From positions 4,650,001-4,714,000 of the forward strand of contig NZ_CP040755.1 of NCBI RefSeq assembly GCF_024585285.1: a DNA stretch of 64,000 nucleotides, written 5' to 3'. This document shows, one piece after another, positions 46,447 to 55,887 of the stretch. This DNA is from Colwellia sp. M166 (GTDB lineage: Bacteria > Pseudomonadota > Gammaproteobacteria > Enterobacterales > Alteromonadaceae). The first letter of the stretch is position 1. The number at the start of each line of letters is the position of its first letter. The position numbers were made by a program, and so were the translations under genes. The notes below the pieces were generated by a model. It saw nothing but the letters and a program-made list of their open reading frames with translations. It did not search any database and was not told where the DNA came from.

Positions 46447-47070
46447 GTGTTAGCTGACTCGATAGTTGTGCTCGATTTTGAAACCACCGGCTTATCGCCC
46501 GATCAAGGTGATCGTGCGATAGAAATAGGTGCTGTTAAGCTTGAAAATGGTGTTATTACTGATAGATTTCAAGCTTTAATGAATCCAGGGCGAAGAATTA
46601 ATAGTTTTATTGAAAACTATACTGGCATTAATAATCGCATGTTAGCCGTTGCTCAGCCTTGTGCAGCAGTAATGACAAACTTTGCTGATTTTATCGGCAA
46701 TAGCAACTTACTAGCACATAACGCTTCATTTGATTCTCGCTTTCTTACTGCTGAATTCGCTCGCATAGGCCGTCAGGTGTTAGGGGAGTTTACCTGTTCG
46801 TTATTAGTGTCTCGACGTATCTATCTAGATGCGCCTAACCATAAATTAGGCACGTTAATTCATTATAAAAATATTGCCGTTGATGGCGACTTTCACCGAG
46901 CGTTATTTGATGCAGAGATGACCGCTGAATTATGGTTGGTTATGCTAAGTGATATTCGGGCACGTTATGGCTTGGATAATATTCCATTTAGTTTGATCAA
47001 ACGTTTAGCTAAAACGCCCAAGGCACAAGTGGTTAAGTTATTGACGAGCTATGTGACTAAAGTTACTTAG
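46447..47070 (+). CDS. 3'-5' exonuclease of the DnaQ/epsilon (DEDDh) family
   Basis: A 207-residue exonuclease with ExoI IVVLDFETTGLSP (Asp and Glu, about 7-19), ExoII LLAHNASFDSRFL (about 89-101) and ExoIII HRALFDAEMTAEL with His and Asp (about 149-161), so all five DEDDh residues are present. Start is GTG 46447, with AAAGGAAG about seven bases upstream. It is too short to have the C-terminal part of polymerase III epsilon, and is likely a standalone proofreading or repair nuclease. Confidence 0.92.
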   Translation: MLADSIVVLDFETTGLSPDQGDRAIEIGAVKLENGVITDRFQALMNPGRRINSFIENYTGINNRMLAVAQPCAAVMTNFADFIGNSNLLAHNASFDSRFLTAEFARIGRQVLGEFTCSLLVSRRIYLDAPNHKLGTLIHYKNIAVDGDFHRALFDAEMTAELWLVMLSDIRARYGLDNIPFSLIKRLAKTPKAQVVKLLTSYVTKVT

Positions 47071-47169
47071 GTAAACGAAGTAACTTTGTCCATATTGTAG
47101 CTCTATGACAGACTTTATAATTGCATGATATTGCACTGTTATTTGAGTAAATAATAAGCTGTATACTGG

Positions 47170-49185
47170 TTAAGCTGTTTTAAATTTTGAGACTAATTTT
47201 TGCATCTTTACAGACAATTCAGCTAACTCACGGCCAGATATAGACGATTGAGATATAGCGGCAACATTCTCTTGAGTTCTATCATGAATATTAACGACAT
47301 TGATATTTATTTCTTCTGCAACAATACCTTGCTGCTCTGATGCTGTTGCTATTTGGCTGCTCATATCGTTTATGTTGATTATAATATCAGCAATGGTTTT
47401 AAGTATTTCACCAGATAATTGCGCTTGGTTAACCACATCATCAACTTGTGCTTGGCTTTGAACTATAGAGGTTACAGCTACTTTAGCACTTTGTTGTAAT
47501 TTACTTATAATCGTACTGATTTCACCGGTCGACTCTTGTGTTCTTGCTGCTAATGCACGTACTTCATCAGCAACTACTGAAAATCCTCTTCCTTGTTCGC
47601 CTGCTCTAGCCGCTTCAATTGCTGCGTTTAATGCCAATAAATTAGTTTGATCAGCTATGGAGTTTATCACTTCAAGTATATTGGCTATTTCACGACTATT
47701 TTGTTCAAGTTCACTAACGGTTTGATTAGTAGCAGATATTTTCTCAGCTAAGGTATTGATAGTGGATATGGTTTTTTGCATGATTTCTGTGCCGGTACTG
47801 ACATGTTCATGAGCTTTATCAGAAGCGATGGAGGTATGGGTAATACTTTGCGCGACTTCTTTTGTTGTTGTGGTCATCTCATTTATTGCGGTGGCAATTA
47901 ACTCAGTTTGTCCAGCCTGACTTTCAATAGAGTTTGCTATTTGAGTTGAGATAATTGAGGTTTCTTCTGCAGTTACGGATATTTGCTCACTTGCACTTGA
48001 AACGTCATGTAAGGAGGCTTTAAATGTTGCGAAAACATTATTGAGAGCATCAGCCATTATTGAAATTTCATCACGACCTTGATTACTCAGGCGTATAGTT
48101 AAATCATTATTGGATCTTATTTCTACTAAGCCTTCTGAAATAAGATTAAGTGGGGGGATAATGCTTCTAATAAGTATAATGGCTAAACTCGTTGCGAAAA
48201 TAATGCCGACAAATAACAGTAGCCAAGCAATAGTGATGGCATTGTTGCTGCCATCAAGCAGCATAGCGCTATCACTTTTTAATAGCGCTTTTTGATTGCT
48301 AGCCATTGCACTTAAAATAACTTTTATTTTATCTCCTAAGGGCGCGGCTTTAGTTGCCAACCAGTAATTTGCCAAATTCCAGTTATCTTGCGCTCTAGAG
48401 TCCAGCATTTTTTTCGGTAAGGGGGCAAAAACAGTCATGGCCTGTGAAAATATGCGGAATGAGTTTTTTTGCTCAATATTGAGTAATATTTGTTGCTGTT
48501 TTAATGCTGAAAATCTTTGTTGATTTTTTTGCCATAGTTGTTGAAAATTTTCTCGGTAATGCTCTTCTCCTGACAATAAATAACCACGAATATTAGCAAG
48601 TGCTAAGCCAAGTGAGCCACGAACATCAGCCATCATTCCTAACAAGGCTTTTCTTTCGGCACTTGCTGGCAGAGCAAGTTCAATATCGATTAATGTTGTT
48701 ATTTCTTTAGACATGATGGACGCTTGAGGTACTGCTTGTTGATAGAGTATCTCAATTGAAGGAATGTTTTGTATTGTCTGTGCGATATCTTCAATTTTTT
48801 TTTGCTCTTGTTTAAGCGCTTTGAGTAAAGTTTGCATGTCAGTTAATAGCGTTTTATTTTCAGGGTTTGACCAATTAGCAGACATTATATTTAATGTCGC
48901 TATGGCAGGAGTTATTTCTGTATCCCATGCGAGCATCCGGTCATGTTTAAATTCCTCTTTACCTAGTAACATCCATCCTCTTAAAGCGGCAAGAGCATGA
49001 TTAACACCATTTAGTACACTGGCACCTGCTTGTGTGCTGGGAATTCGTAATTCAACCACCTTGTTAGCATCTTGGGTAATAGAGGTGATTTGAAATATTG
49101 AACTTATAGATGACATGGCTAGGATCAGCAATAATATTAAGCAACCTACTGTTAACCTTGTACTGATTTTTATTTTTCTGAACAT
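47170..49185 (-). CDS. Methyl-accepting chemotaxis protein, HBM-type sensor
   Basis: A 671-residue chemoreceptor. TM1 (about 12-32), a long helical periplasmic domain of about 280 residues (HBM-like, [20 protein letters not shown] at its start), TM2 (about 315-340), a HAMP domain ([20 protein letters not shown]) and a cytoplasmic signalling domain whose hairpin tip reads [36 protein letters not shown] (about 498-535). HBM domains bind TCA-cycle acids or other small organic ligands in known cases; the ligand here is unknown. No C-terminal NWETF pentapeptide. Start ATG has AAGGAA eight bases upstream. Single gene. Confidence 0.94.
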   Translation of the reverse strand: MFRKIKISTRLTVGCLILLLILAMSSISSIFQITSITQDANKVVELRIPSTQAGASVLNGVNHALAALRGWMLLGKEEFKHDRMLAWDTEITPAIATLNIMSANWSNPENKTLLTDMQTLLKALKQEQKKIEDIAQTIQNIPSIEILYQQAVPQASIMSKEITTLIDIELALPASAERKALLGMMADVRGSLGLALANIRGYLLSGEEHYRENFQQLWQKNQQRFSALKQQQILLNIEQKNSFRIFSQAMTVFAPLPKKMLDSRAQDNWNLANYWLATKAAPLGDKIKVILSAMASNQKALLKSDSAMLLDGSNNAITIAWLLLFVGIIFATSLAIILIRSIIPPLNLISEGLVEIRSNNDLTIRLSNQGRDEISIMADALNNVFATFKASLHDVSSASEQISVTAEETSIISTQIANSIESQAGQTELIATAINEMTTTTKEVAQSITHTSIASDKAHEHVSTGTEIMQKTISTINTLAEKISATNQTVSELEQNSREIANILEVINSIADQTNLLALNAAIEAARAGEQGRGFSVVADEVRALAARTQESTGEISTIISKLQQSAKVAVTSIVQSQAQVDDVVNQAQLSGEILKTIADIIININDMSSQIATASEQQGIVAEEININVVNIHDRTQENVAAISQSSISGRELAELSVKMQKLVSKFKTA

Positions 49186-49322
49186 TATGCATTTCCTTTC
49201 GATTGAGATTGTATTTTTTGAAGAAAGATTAACTCTGCTGAAATTTTTGTCATTTTAGTTGCTATGACTTAATTCTCTTCATGTTGTAGTTAGGCACGCG
49301 CTTTGAAATAGCAACTAAGCTT

Positions 49323-49943
49323 TTAGCTCGGGCTTATGAGGCCCTCAAGCATAGCTAAATGCACCATTTCAATTGAGCTAGCAATTTTTAATTTTCTTTT
49401 AATGATTGAAATATTATTAGCAACCGTTTTTTCTGATAGGTAAAGCTTCATGGATGATTGTTTCGTGCTTAAGCCTTTTGCTATACAGCAAAATATATCG
49501 AGTTCTCGGGCTGTGAGTTTTGACAAAGGTTGTGTCTCTTTAGTATGTGAATCTATATCAGGACTCAAATAGCTTTTACCTTCAGTGATAGCAGTAATAC
49601 CGGCTAGAATAATATCGGTATCACTATTCTTACTGATATAGGCTTTTACTCCCATAGCCATCAAGCGTGAAGTCAAATAAGGATTCTGATAAATACTGAA
49701 CACCATAAGATCTACATTTGGCCATTTAAGCTGTAATCGACGTATTAACTCAACCCCTCCAATGCCTGGCATGGATAGGTCTGTGATAATAAGATCAGGT
49801 AGCTCACGCTGGCACTCATGTAGTAGTTGCTCACCATTTATTACACTGGCGACTACTTGATAATCGGCTAGAGAGTTTAATAATAATGTTAGACCACTGC
49901 GTACTATGGCGTGATCATCAGCAATAACTATTTTTAATGGCAT
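49323..49943 (-). CDS. NarL/FixJ-type (LuxR-HTH) response regulator
   Basis: A 206-residue regulator: receiver domain with IVIADDHAIV (Asp9, Asp10), phospho-acceptor Asp55 in LIITDLSMPGIGG and the Lys in AYISKNSDTD; then a LuxR helix-turn-helix (about 138-200: LTARELDIFCCIAKGLSTKQ; LYLSEKTVANNISIIKRKLK). The four conserved HTH residues look intact. It overlaps the kinase gene by 10 bases, so the pair is coupled. Targets are unknown. A gap of 137 bases to the chemoreceptor contains nothing recognisable. Confidence 0.95.
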   Translation of the reverse strand: MPLKIVIADDHAIVRSGLTLLLNSLADYQVVASVINGEQLLHECQRELPDLIITDLSMPGIGGVELIRRLQLKWPNVDLMVFSIYQNPYLTSRLMAMGVKAYISKNSDTDIILAGITAITEGKSYLSPDIDSHTKETQPLSKLTARELDIFCCIAKGLSTKQSSMKLYLSEKTVANNISIIKRKLKIASSIEMVHLAMLEGLISPS

Positions 49944-52423
49944 AATTCTTCCTGTGTTAAGAGCTCAAGTGGAATAGTAATAAATATTTCAGCCCCTTGT
50001 TTTTGTTTGTTAATCAAGCAAAAAACACCGTTGAGTGCTTCAGTTCGCTCGCGCATATTAATGATCCCCATGCCATTTGAATGCTCATGCTCTTGGTTAA
50101 AACCTTTACCATCATCTTTGATTTTTAATTGCAATAAAGAATGCTTTTTTTCATCTGATGATGTGATAAATTTCAGGCTAATTTCAATATGGCGAGCGTC
50201 AGCATGTTTACAGGCATTGGTGATGCCTTCTTGAACTATTCTGTAGACACTTATTTGTATTTCGTCATTCAAACCATAAGGTATGCTTTCAGTATTGAGT
50301 TCAAAGTGAATATTGTTATTTAGCTGACGCCAGTTTTGTACTAACTCTTTTATGGCGTCAACAAGACCCAATTGATCTAAGATGATGGGCCGTAAATTGT
50401 TAGTGATATTTCGAGTGGATTCGATTAATGCATTGGTGGCTTGGACAATACTGTGTGATGAAACTCTTAAGGTTTCATCGGCCTTACCTGTTTGACGGCA
50501 AATAAAGTCAGCTTGAAGTTTTATACCGGTTAATAGTTGACCTAGCTCATCATGTAATTCTTGAGCAATATGCTTACGCTCTTGTTCTAATATCAGGTAA
50601 TTTCTGCATAATAACTGACGGTTTTCGGTTAGTAAGTTCTTATTACGACGCTCAGCATCGCAGCTCTCGGTAATATCTTTCAGCATTTTTAAGCACACTG
50701 TTCGTCCGTCACTCCAATCAATCATCGTGCTGGTGATTTGATACCAACGTTGTTTAGATTTGTTAAAATATTTCTTTTTAGTGATTGAATTATTTGTCAG
50801 ATCATCATTGATGTTAGAGAAAAAGTTATCTCTAAATAAACACCAAGTTGATTGATTTTCATCCTTGTTTTGATAGATTTCAATTGCTTTTTTATTCATA
50901 TAAACAGGTGGTTGCTTATTATCTTCAAGTACCACAACAGCGGATGCTATGCTGTCTAAAATCATTTTTAAGGTTTGTTCAGATTGTTGAATGTACTGTT
51001 TAGCTCGTAATTTACTGGTAATATCTATGACATGAACAGCGAGGTATGCTTGTTTCTCTATTGTTATGGGGAAGGCGAATATATCAGCATAAAATACTTC
51101 ACCTTTATTACGAATAAATAATATTTTTTCAGCAACTGATGTTTGACCCGAGACTAATTGGTTAAATATTTCCTTTATTTTTTCAATATCTTTTTTGCGA
51201 TGAAAGTCAATAATATTAAGCTTAGATAATTGTTGTTGGTTATAACCGACTAGCTCAGAGAAGCTCTGATTGCCATAACGGATGTTTTGTGACTTGACAT
51301 CTATTACCACCATTGCAGCTAAGTTTTTAGAAAATAAACCTTGATACTCTTTTATTTTATTAAGCGCGCTGCGATGTATATTGATAATTAACCAAAAACC
51401 CGCGCTAGAAATGACAATAAAAAAAATGACTAATGCTGCTAGCCAATAGAGCCGCTCTTGCTGGCTATTTTGCTTTAATCGATTGGCATTTGAAATCAGC
51501 TCTAACGATATTTTCTCTCCGAGCAATTCTAGCTTATCAAGCTTGTTGGTGATTGCCTTAAACCAGTCATTAACATTTGTTTTAATGTGGTGATTGATTA
51601 ACACCTGAGTTTTTATTTGTTGAACAAGCTCAAATGCTTGCTCATTGACAAGCGCCGAGAACGAGCGCTGTAGAGCATGACTTGCAAGCTCTGAAAACTC
51701 ATGAAAAAATATATTTTGTTCTAATTCTAGTTTAACGAGTTCATTGTATTCATTATCTAAAAGTTCACCCCTAGCAAAAATAACACTAAAGGTTACTCTT
51801 TCAATCGCAACTTTTTCTTTACCTTTAATAAATAGCATATAAGCGGCAAATGCTTGAGTCAGTTCGCTATCGACAGTCGATTGAACAATAGTGGCGAGTA
51901 GGTCAATCAGCTTTTGATTTAACTGACTATATAATTTGATCGCATTAACTTCATCGATCGTGAAGTTGTCAACTTGAAGACGAATTTGCCCAAATTCAGT
52001 GAAAGAGTGATTAAAGCTTGCTAATCGTGTGTTGAATTTGCTGCTAACGGTAAAATTATTTGCGGCAAGTAGTTTATAAATATGGCGCTTACTTACTGTG
52101 ACGAGCTGTCGTTGTTTTGCAAGTTCTGTGGTGAATTTACTACCATTAGTGGCAAGATAAACGCCAGCGTAACCACGCTCTTTTTGTAGCTCATGAAGTA
52201 GATGGCTGATTTTAAGCGTTAAGTTAGTTAATTGTTCTAAGTTAGTCAGTTGTGAGGCGCGAGTGGTTAATTTATCTATTTGAAATAAAGCCGCATTAAT
52301 GGAGATTAATAAAGGCACGATAAAGAGTAATGATAACTTTATTTTATGACGAAACTGCGGTGAGGAAGACTGCTTGTCAACTTGAATAGCCGGTAAATAA
52401 GATAGCATAATTTTTCTTTTCAT
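49934..52423 (-). CDS. Hybrid-free sensor kinase with NIT-like periplasmic domain and PAS domains (NarX class)
   Basis: An 829-residue kinase. TM1 (about 28-47), a helical periplasmic domain (about 50-330) with ISHLLHELQKERGYAGVYLA, the mark of NIT (nitrate/nitrite-sensing) domains, TM2 (about 335-355), a PAS domain (about 365-480: FSKNLAAMVVIDVKSQNIRY), a second PAS (about 485-600) and a HisKA_3/HATPase core with HIAQELHDELGQLLTGIKLQ, His624, NACKHADAR and GKGFNQEHEHSNGMGIINMR. The NIT fold binds nitrate in NarX-type cases; residues for nitrate contact were not checked. Cognate regulator overlaps its end. Confidence 0.92.
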   Translation of the reverse strand: MKRKIMLSYLPAIQVDKQSSSPQFRHKIKLSLLFIVPLLISINAALFQIDKLTTRASQLTNLEQLTNLTLKISHLLHELQKERGYAGVYLATNGSKFTTELAKQRQLVTVSKRHIYKLLAANNFTVSSKFNTRLASFNHSFTEFGQIRLQVDNFTIDEVNAIKLYSQLNQKLIDLLATIVQSTVDSELTQAFAAYMLFIKGKEKVAIERVTFSVIFARGELLDNEYNELVKLELEQNIFFHEFSELASHALQRSFSALVNEQAFELVQQIKTQVLINHHIKTNVNDWFKAITNKLDKLELLGEKISLELISNANRLKQNSQQERLYWLAALVIFFIVISSAGFWLIINIHRSALNKIKEYQGLFSKNLAAMVVIDVKSQNIRYGNQSFSELVGYNQQQLSKLNIIDFHRKKDIEKIKEIFNQLVSGQTSVAEKILFIRNKGEVFYADIFAFPITIEKQAYLAVHVIDITSKLRAKQYIQQSEQTLKMILDSIASAVVVLEDNKQPPVYMNKKAIEIYQNKDENQSTWCLFRDNFFSNINDDLTNNSITKKKYFNKSKQRWYQITSTMIDWSDGRTVCLKMLKDITESCDAERRNKNLLTENRQLLCRNYLILEQERKHIAQELHDELGQLLTGIKLQADFICRQTGKADETLRVSSHSIVQATNALIESTRNITNNLRPIILDQLGLVDAIKELVQNWRQLNNNIHFELNTESIPYGLNDEIQISVYRIVQEGITNACKHADARHIEISLKFITSSDEKKHSLLQLKIKDDGKGFNQEHEHSNGMGIINMRERTEALNGVFCLINKQKQGAEIFITIPLELLTQEELCH

Positions 52424-52706
52424 AATGCCTGCACTAACGGTTAGTGAAGTACAATTAAAATAAAATATCAGCGTTTATACTTTATCCATTTCACTAAGAT
52501 AAAACACCTGTCTATCAACGACTTTAATGTAGATCAAGTTATACAAATATGTTCTCGGGAGTATTTCCCGATTTAACTTTTACTCTATTTTTTAAGTGCA
52601 TTATCTCTATAGTAAAATGAAGGGAAATTCTGGATATTATTGCTTTTTGACTTTATGGGTAATGCGGTGACTCGACAATAAAAGCTATTAAAATGGAGAA
52701 GAAGTA
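52424..52706. other. Divergent intergenic region between the NIT kinase and the EAL gene
   Basis: 283 bases that must hold promoters for both neighbours; no convincing box pair could be fixed. The EAL gene start has GGAGAAGAAG before its ATG. No repeats or reading frames worth noting. Confidence 0.3.
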
Positions 52707-54044
52707 ATGCAGGCACTACAAAGCAACTTTAATCATTTATACCAAATAGGAAATCGGGGCGATTTAATTAAGGAGCTTGATAAGCATTTTAGCCTTGAGC
52801 AAGAAATAGCTCCCGACTTTTTACTCTCTTTTGCTATTTTAAAAGTTAATAAACATGGTGAAATTTTTAGTAGATTTGGTCGCGAAGCGGCAGAGTATGT
52901 TTTATCAATATTGCTAAAGCGCTTGGTTGACCTATTGAAAGAAGACGCGAGTATTTATCGTTTAAAGTCGGAAGAATTTGGCATTATTTTTACACACCTA
53001 AGCATGAGTGAGGTAAATGACTTTTTTACACTGCTTGCAAGACCGATCTCTTATGGCGATGAACTTATTGATGTTCAGTTAACACTGGGCTTAGTTGATC
53101 TGATTGCGCAGCTCAAAAGTCATAAGGAAGTTTTACGACGAGCGGATATTGCACTTAAATTAGCAAAATCAGAGCCGCTGAATTGGCAATGTTTTAATCA
53201 TCACTTAGATGCATATAGTCATACCGACCGAGGCATGTTTATTGAGCTTGAAAAAGCCATAGAGAATAATTTATTACATTTGGCAGGCCAGCCAATATTT
53301 AACCTTGATACTGGCAAAGTGGCAATGGTCGAAATTTTGTTGCGTTGGCAACATGCTGAATATGGGGCGGTTAACCCGTTAAAAATAATTGAGCTGGCGA
53401 GTAAAAATGATTATTTGCCTCAAGTCGGTTTTTATGTCGCTAAGCAATTAATGCTATTTTTACGTGACCATGATGAGCGCTATCGAAATGTTACTTTTAC
53501 TTTAAACTTTAATATGCCACAAATTATTAATATCACCTTAATACAGTCGGTACTTGACTGTTTTGAGCACTATGGCATAGATAAGTCTCGATTTGTTTTT
53601 GAAGCAACAGAAATAGACTCATGCCCAATTTCTGCTGATAAAGTGGTTAACCATTTTAAGTGGATAAAACAGCAAGGGATTAAAATTGCCATTGATGATT
53701 TTGGTGCCGGCTACTCAACACTTAATTATATTAATAGCTTAGATGTTGACATCATAAAAGTTGATCGTAGTTTAGTTTCTGATCTTGAAACTAGTCAGAG
53801 AACACAAGAAACATTAAGTGCTTTACTACAATTATGCCACAAATTAGCTGTTGTCATCGTGGTTGAAGGTATCGAAAATGCTTGTCAGCATCAATGGATA
53901 AAAGACATGAATATTGCCAATATTTTAGTACAAGGATATTTTTACGCTAAGCCATCATCATTGAAAAAACAGCTTTTCTGCACGAGTACTTATTTTAATA
54001 AGACCGATGATTCGTTATCCAAACTCATACCTCAAGGCATGTAA
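52707..54044 (+). CDS. EAL-domain c-di-GMP phosphodiesterase with degenerate GGDEF domain
   Basis: A 445-residue cytoplasmic protein. An N-terminal GGDEF-like domain (about 1-165) has lost its active site: at 88-91 stands SEEF in KSEEF, without the glycines, so no cyclase activity is expected. The EAL domain (about 185-430) keeps catalytic residues: Glu209 in VEILLRW (the EAL position reads EIL), Asn in LNFNMPQ, Glu in FEATEI, Asp330-Asp331 in IDDFGAGYS, Lys in IIKVDRSL, Glu in VVEGIE and Gln in VQGYFYAKP. Likely an active phosphodiesterase. A GGDEF gene follows after 63 bases on the same strand. Confidence 0.9.
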   Translation: MQALQSNFNHLYQIGNRGDLIKELDKHFSLEQEIAPDFLLSFAILKVNKHGEIFSRFGREAAEYVLSILLKRLVDLLKEDASIYRLKSEEFGIIFTHLSMSEVNDFFTLLARPISYGDELIDVQLTLGLVDLIAQLKSHKEVLRRADIALKLAKSEPLNWQCFNHHLDAYSHTDRGMFIELEKAIENNLLHLAGQPIFNLDTGKVAMVEILLRWQHAEYGAVNPLKIIELASKNDYLPQVGFYVAKQLMLFLRDHDERYRNVTFTLNFNMPQIINITLIQSVLDCFEHYGIDKSRFVFEATEIDSCPISADKVVNHFKWIKQQGIKIAIDDFGAGYSTLNYINSLDVDIIKVDRSLVSDLETSQRTQETLSALLQLCHKLAVVIVVEGIENACQHQWIKDMNIANILVQGYFYAKPSSLKKQLFCTSTYFNKTDDSLSKLIPQGM

Positions 54045-54107
54045 AGTATAACTATAGTGTCTTGCAAAATGGATATTGCCAAATAGTAAGTATGGAGTAA
54101 ATTATTA

Positions 54108-55811
54108 ATGATGGCACGAATGAGAAACCTCTCACTTAGGGTTAAATTAACCACCGCATTAGTTGTTGTTGCTATTTTACCTTTGTTACTGTTAAGTAAG
54201 TTATTTTTTATGACCAGTGAAGGGGCCTTAAAGGAAAGTACGCTAGCACAGTTAAGTATGGGGGCAGAATATAAAGTTGGAGAAATCCACCTTCTTATGG
54301 AAACATTAAAAACTAATACTACGGATTTTGCCTCAGATGGCTTCATTAAGAATGAATTAAGGGCAATTTCGAAAAAATCCCACTCAGCAGATGAGTTAAA
54401 TTATCATTTACGAAAAAATAAACTGCCGATACAAAGTGATTTAATGTTTATTGATGTTGTTAATAAGCATGGCTTGGTCATTGCATCTAGTTTAGACAGT
54501 CGGATCGGGCATGATATATCAGAGCAACTTTATTTTCAAAGAGGACTGGCTCACAGCTATGTTGCTGAACTTAATCAGCATAATGCTTTACAACCTATCG
54601 GGATTGTAGCAGCACCTATTCTCAGTAATGACAGAGCACAATTACCACTTGGTGTTTTAGTTAATCATTACCGTATGAACAAAATCCAAGCCCTACTTTC
54701 TGGTCAACTGCTATTTAACCTTGGAGCTAAAGCTGAGCATCGAATACTTTCTGCTAGTGAGTCAATATATATGCTTACGCTCGAAGGTAAAGGCATTACC
54801 ACATCGGAAAACACGTTAATTGAAGCACATCAGCCTTTTTATTTTGAGACCTACCCAATTAACCAGGTACGTAATTTTAAGCGAGAAAGTAAAGGTGTTT
54901 GGAGAAATCATCGAGGTATTGCCGTTTTAGGTGTTGCTATAATTACTGAAATAGATGGTTTGAAATTTATTTTATTAGCGGAGCAGGAGATTGAACAAGC
55001 ATTTCAGTTAATTAACACCTTGAAATATCAATTTTATCTACTTCTTACCTGCACAGTAGTGGTGATCATTATACTATCTTTACTTTTAGCTTACTTTATT
55101 GTTAAGCCGCTAAAAACAGTTATAAACAGTTTAGATGTTGTTGCTTCTGGCGAGTTTGATGTTGGCATAACGGACATAAATCAGCGAGATGAACTGGGAA
55201 GCTTGATTGATAAATTTAATAATATGGCGAGAGAATTAAAAAAAATAAAAGCAGCCTCTGATGATAAAAATCAGCAATTGCTTGAGCTATCTGTTCGTGA
55301 CCATTTAACTGGACTATTTAATCATCGCCATCTGATCGAATATGGTGAAACTCGGATGTTAGAAGCAAACCGAAGTGGCATGATGTTAGGGTTATTAATG
55401 ATTGATATTGATCATTTTAAACAAGTTAATGATACCCATGGCCATCCTTGTGGTGATTTTGTTATCACTGAGGTCGCTGCGCTGTTAATAGAAAATCTTC
55501 GAAGCGTTGATATCATCGCCAGATATGGTGGTGAGGAGTTCGCTGTCATTATGCCAAATGCAACTGTCGATAATGCCAAGTTTGTTGCTGATAAAATTTG
55601 TCAAAAAGTATCGGAACATAAAATTAATTATGAAGGTAAGCAGTTTGATATTACTGTTAGCATCGGCATTGCAGTGCAACATGAGTCAGAAAATAAAATT
55701 ATGGAAATAATTAAAAGGGCTGATCAAGCACTCTATCAATCAAAAGGTAATGGTCGTAATCAAGTTTCATTAGATTTATCGCTTTGCCATAAAAAGGAAA
55801 GCGTTGCCTAA
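54108..55811 (+). CDS. Membrane diguanylate cyclase with dCache-like sensor, HAMP and GGDEF
   Basis: A 567-residue protein: TM1 (about 19-38), a periplasmic double-Cache-like sensor (about 40-300), TM2 (about 307-330), HAMP (about 330-385) and a GGDEF domain with RDHLTGLFNHRHL, IDIDHFKQVNDTHGHPCGDF and the active loop RYGGEEF with GGEEF at 474-478. The I-site (RxxD) five residues before is not evident: the sequence there is RSVDIIAR, which does contain RSVD, so product inhibition remains possible. With the EAL gene it forms an opposing c-di-GMP pair, probably cotranscribed. ATG 54108 follows TGGAGTAAATTATTA; a second ATG at 54111 is possible. Confidence 0.92.
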   Translation: MMARMRNLSLRVKLTTALVVVAILPLLLLSKLFFMTSEGALKESTLAQLSMGAEYKVGEIHLLMETLKTNTTDFASDGFIKNELRAISKKSHSADELNYHLRKNKLPIQSDLMFIDVVNKHGLVIASSLDSRIGHDISEQLYFQRGLAHSYVAELNQHNALQPIGIVAAPILSNDRAQLPLGVLVNHYRMNKIQALLSGQLLFNLGAKAEHRILSASESIYMLTLEGKGITTSENTLIEAHQPFYFETYPINQVRNFKRESKGVWRNHRGIAVLGVAIITEIDGLKFILLAEQEIEQAFQLINTLKYQFYLLLTCTVVVIIILSLLLAYFIVKPLKTVINSLDVVASGEFDVGITDINQRDELGSLIDKFNNMARELKKIKAASDDKNQQLLELSVRDHLTGLFNHRHLIEYGETRMLEANRSGMMLGLLMIDIDHFKQVNDTHGHPCGDFVITEVAALLIENLRSVDIIARYGGEEFAVIMPNATVDNAKFVADKICQKVSEHKINYEGKQFDITVSIGIAVQHESENKIMEIIKRADQALYQSKGNGRNQVSLDLSLCHKKESVA

Positions 55812-55887
55812 GTTAACTTAATCTAGTCAACAGCCCAGCAAAGCTATTGACTCAGGATAGATAGAAGATTATTTGTTATAGCAGAGA

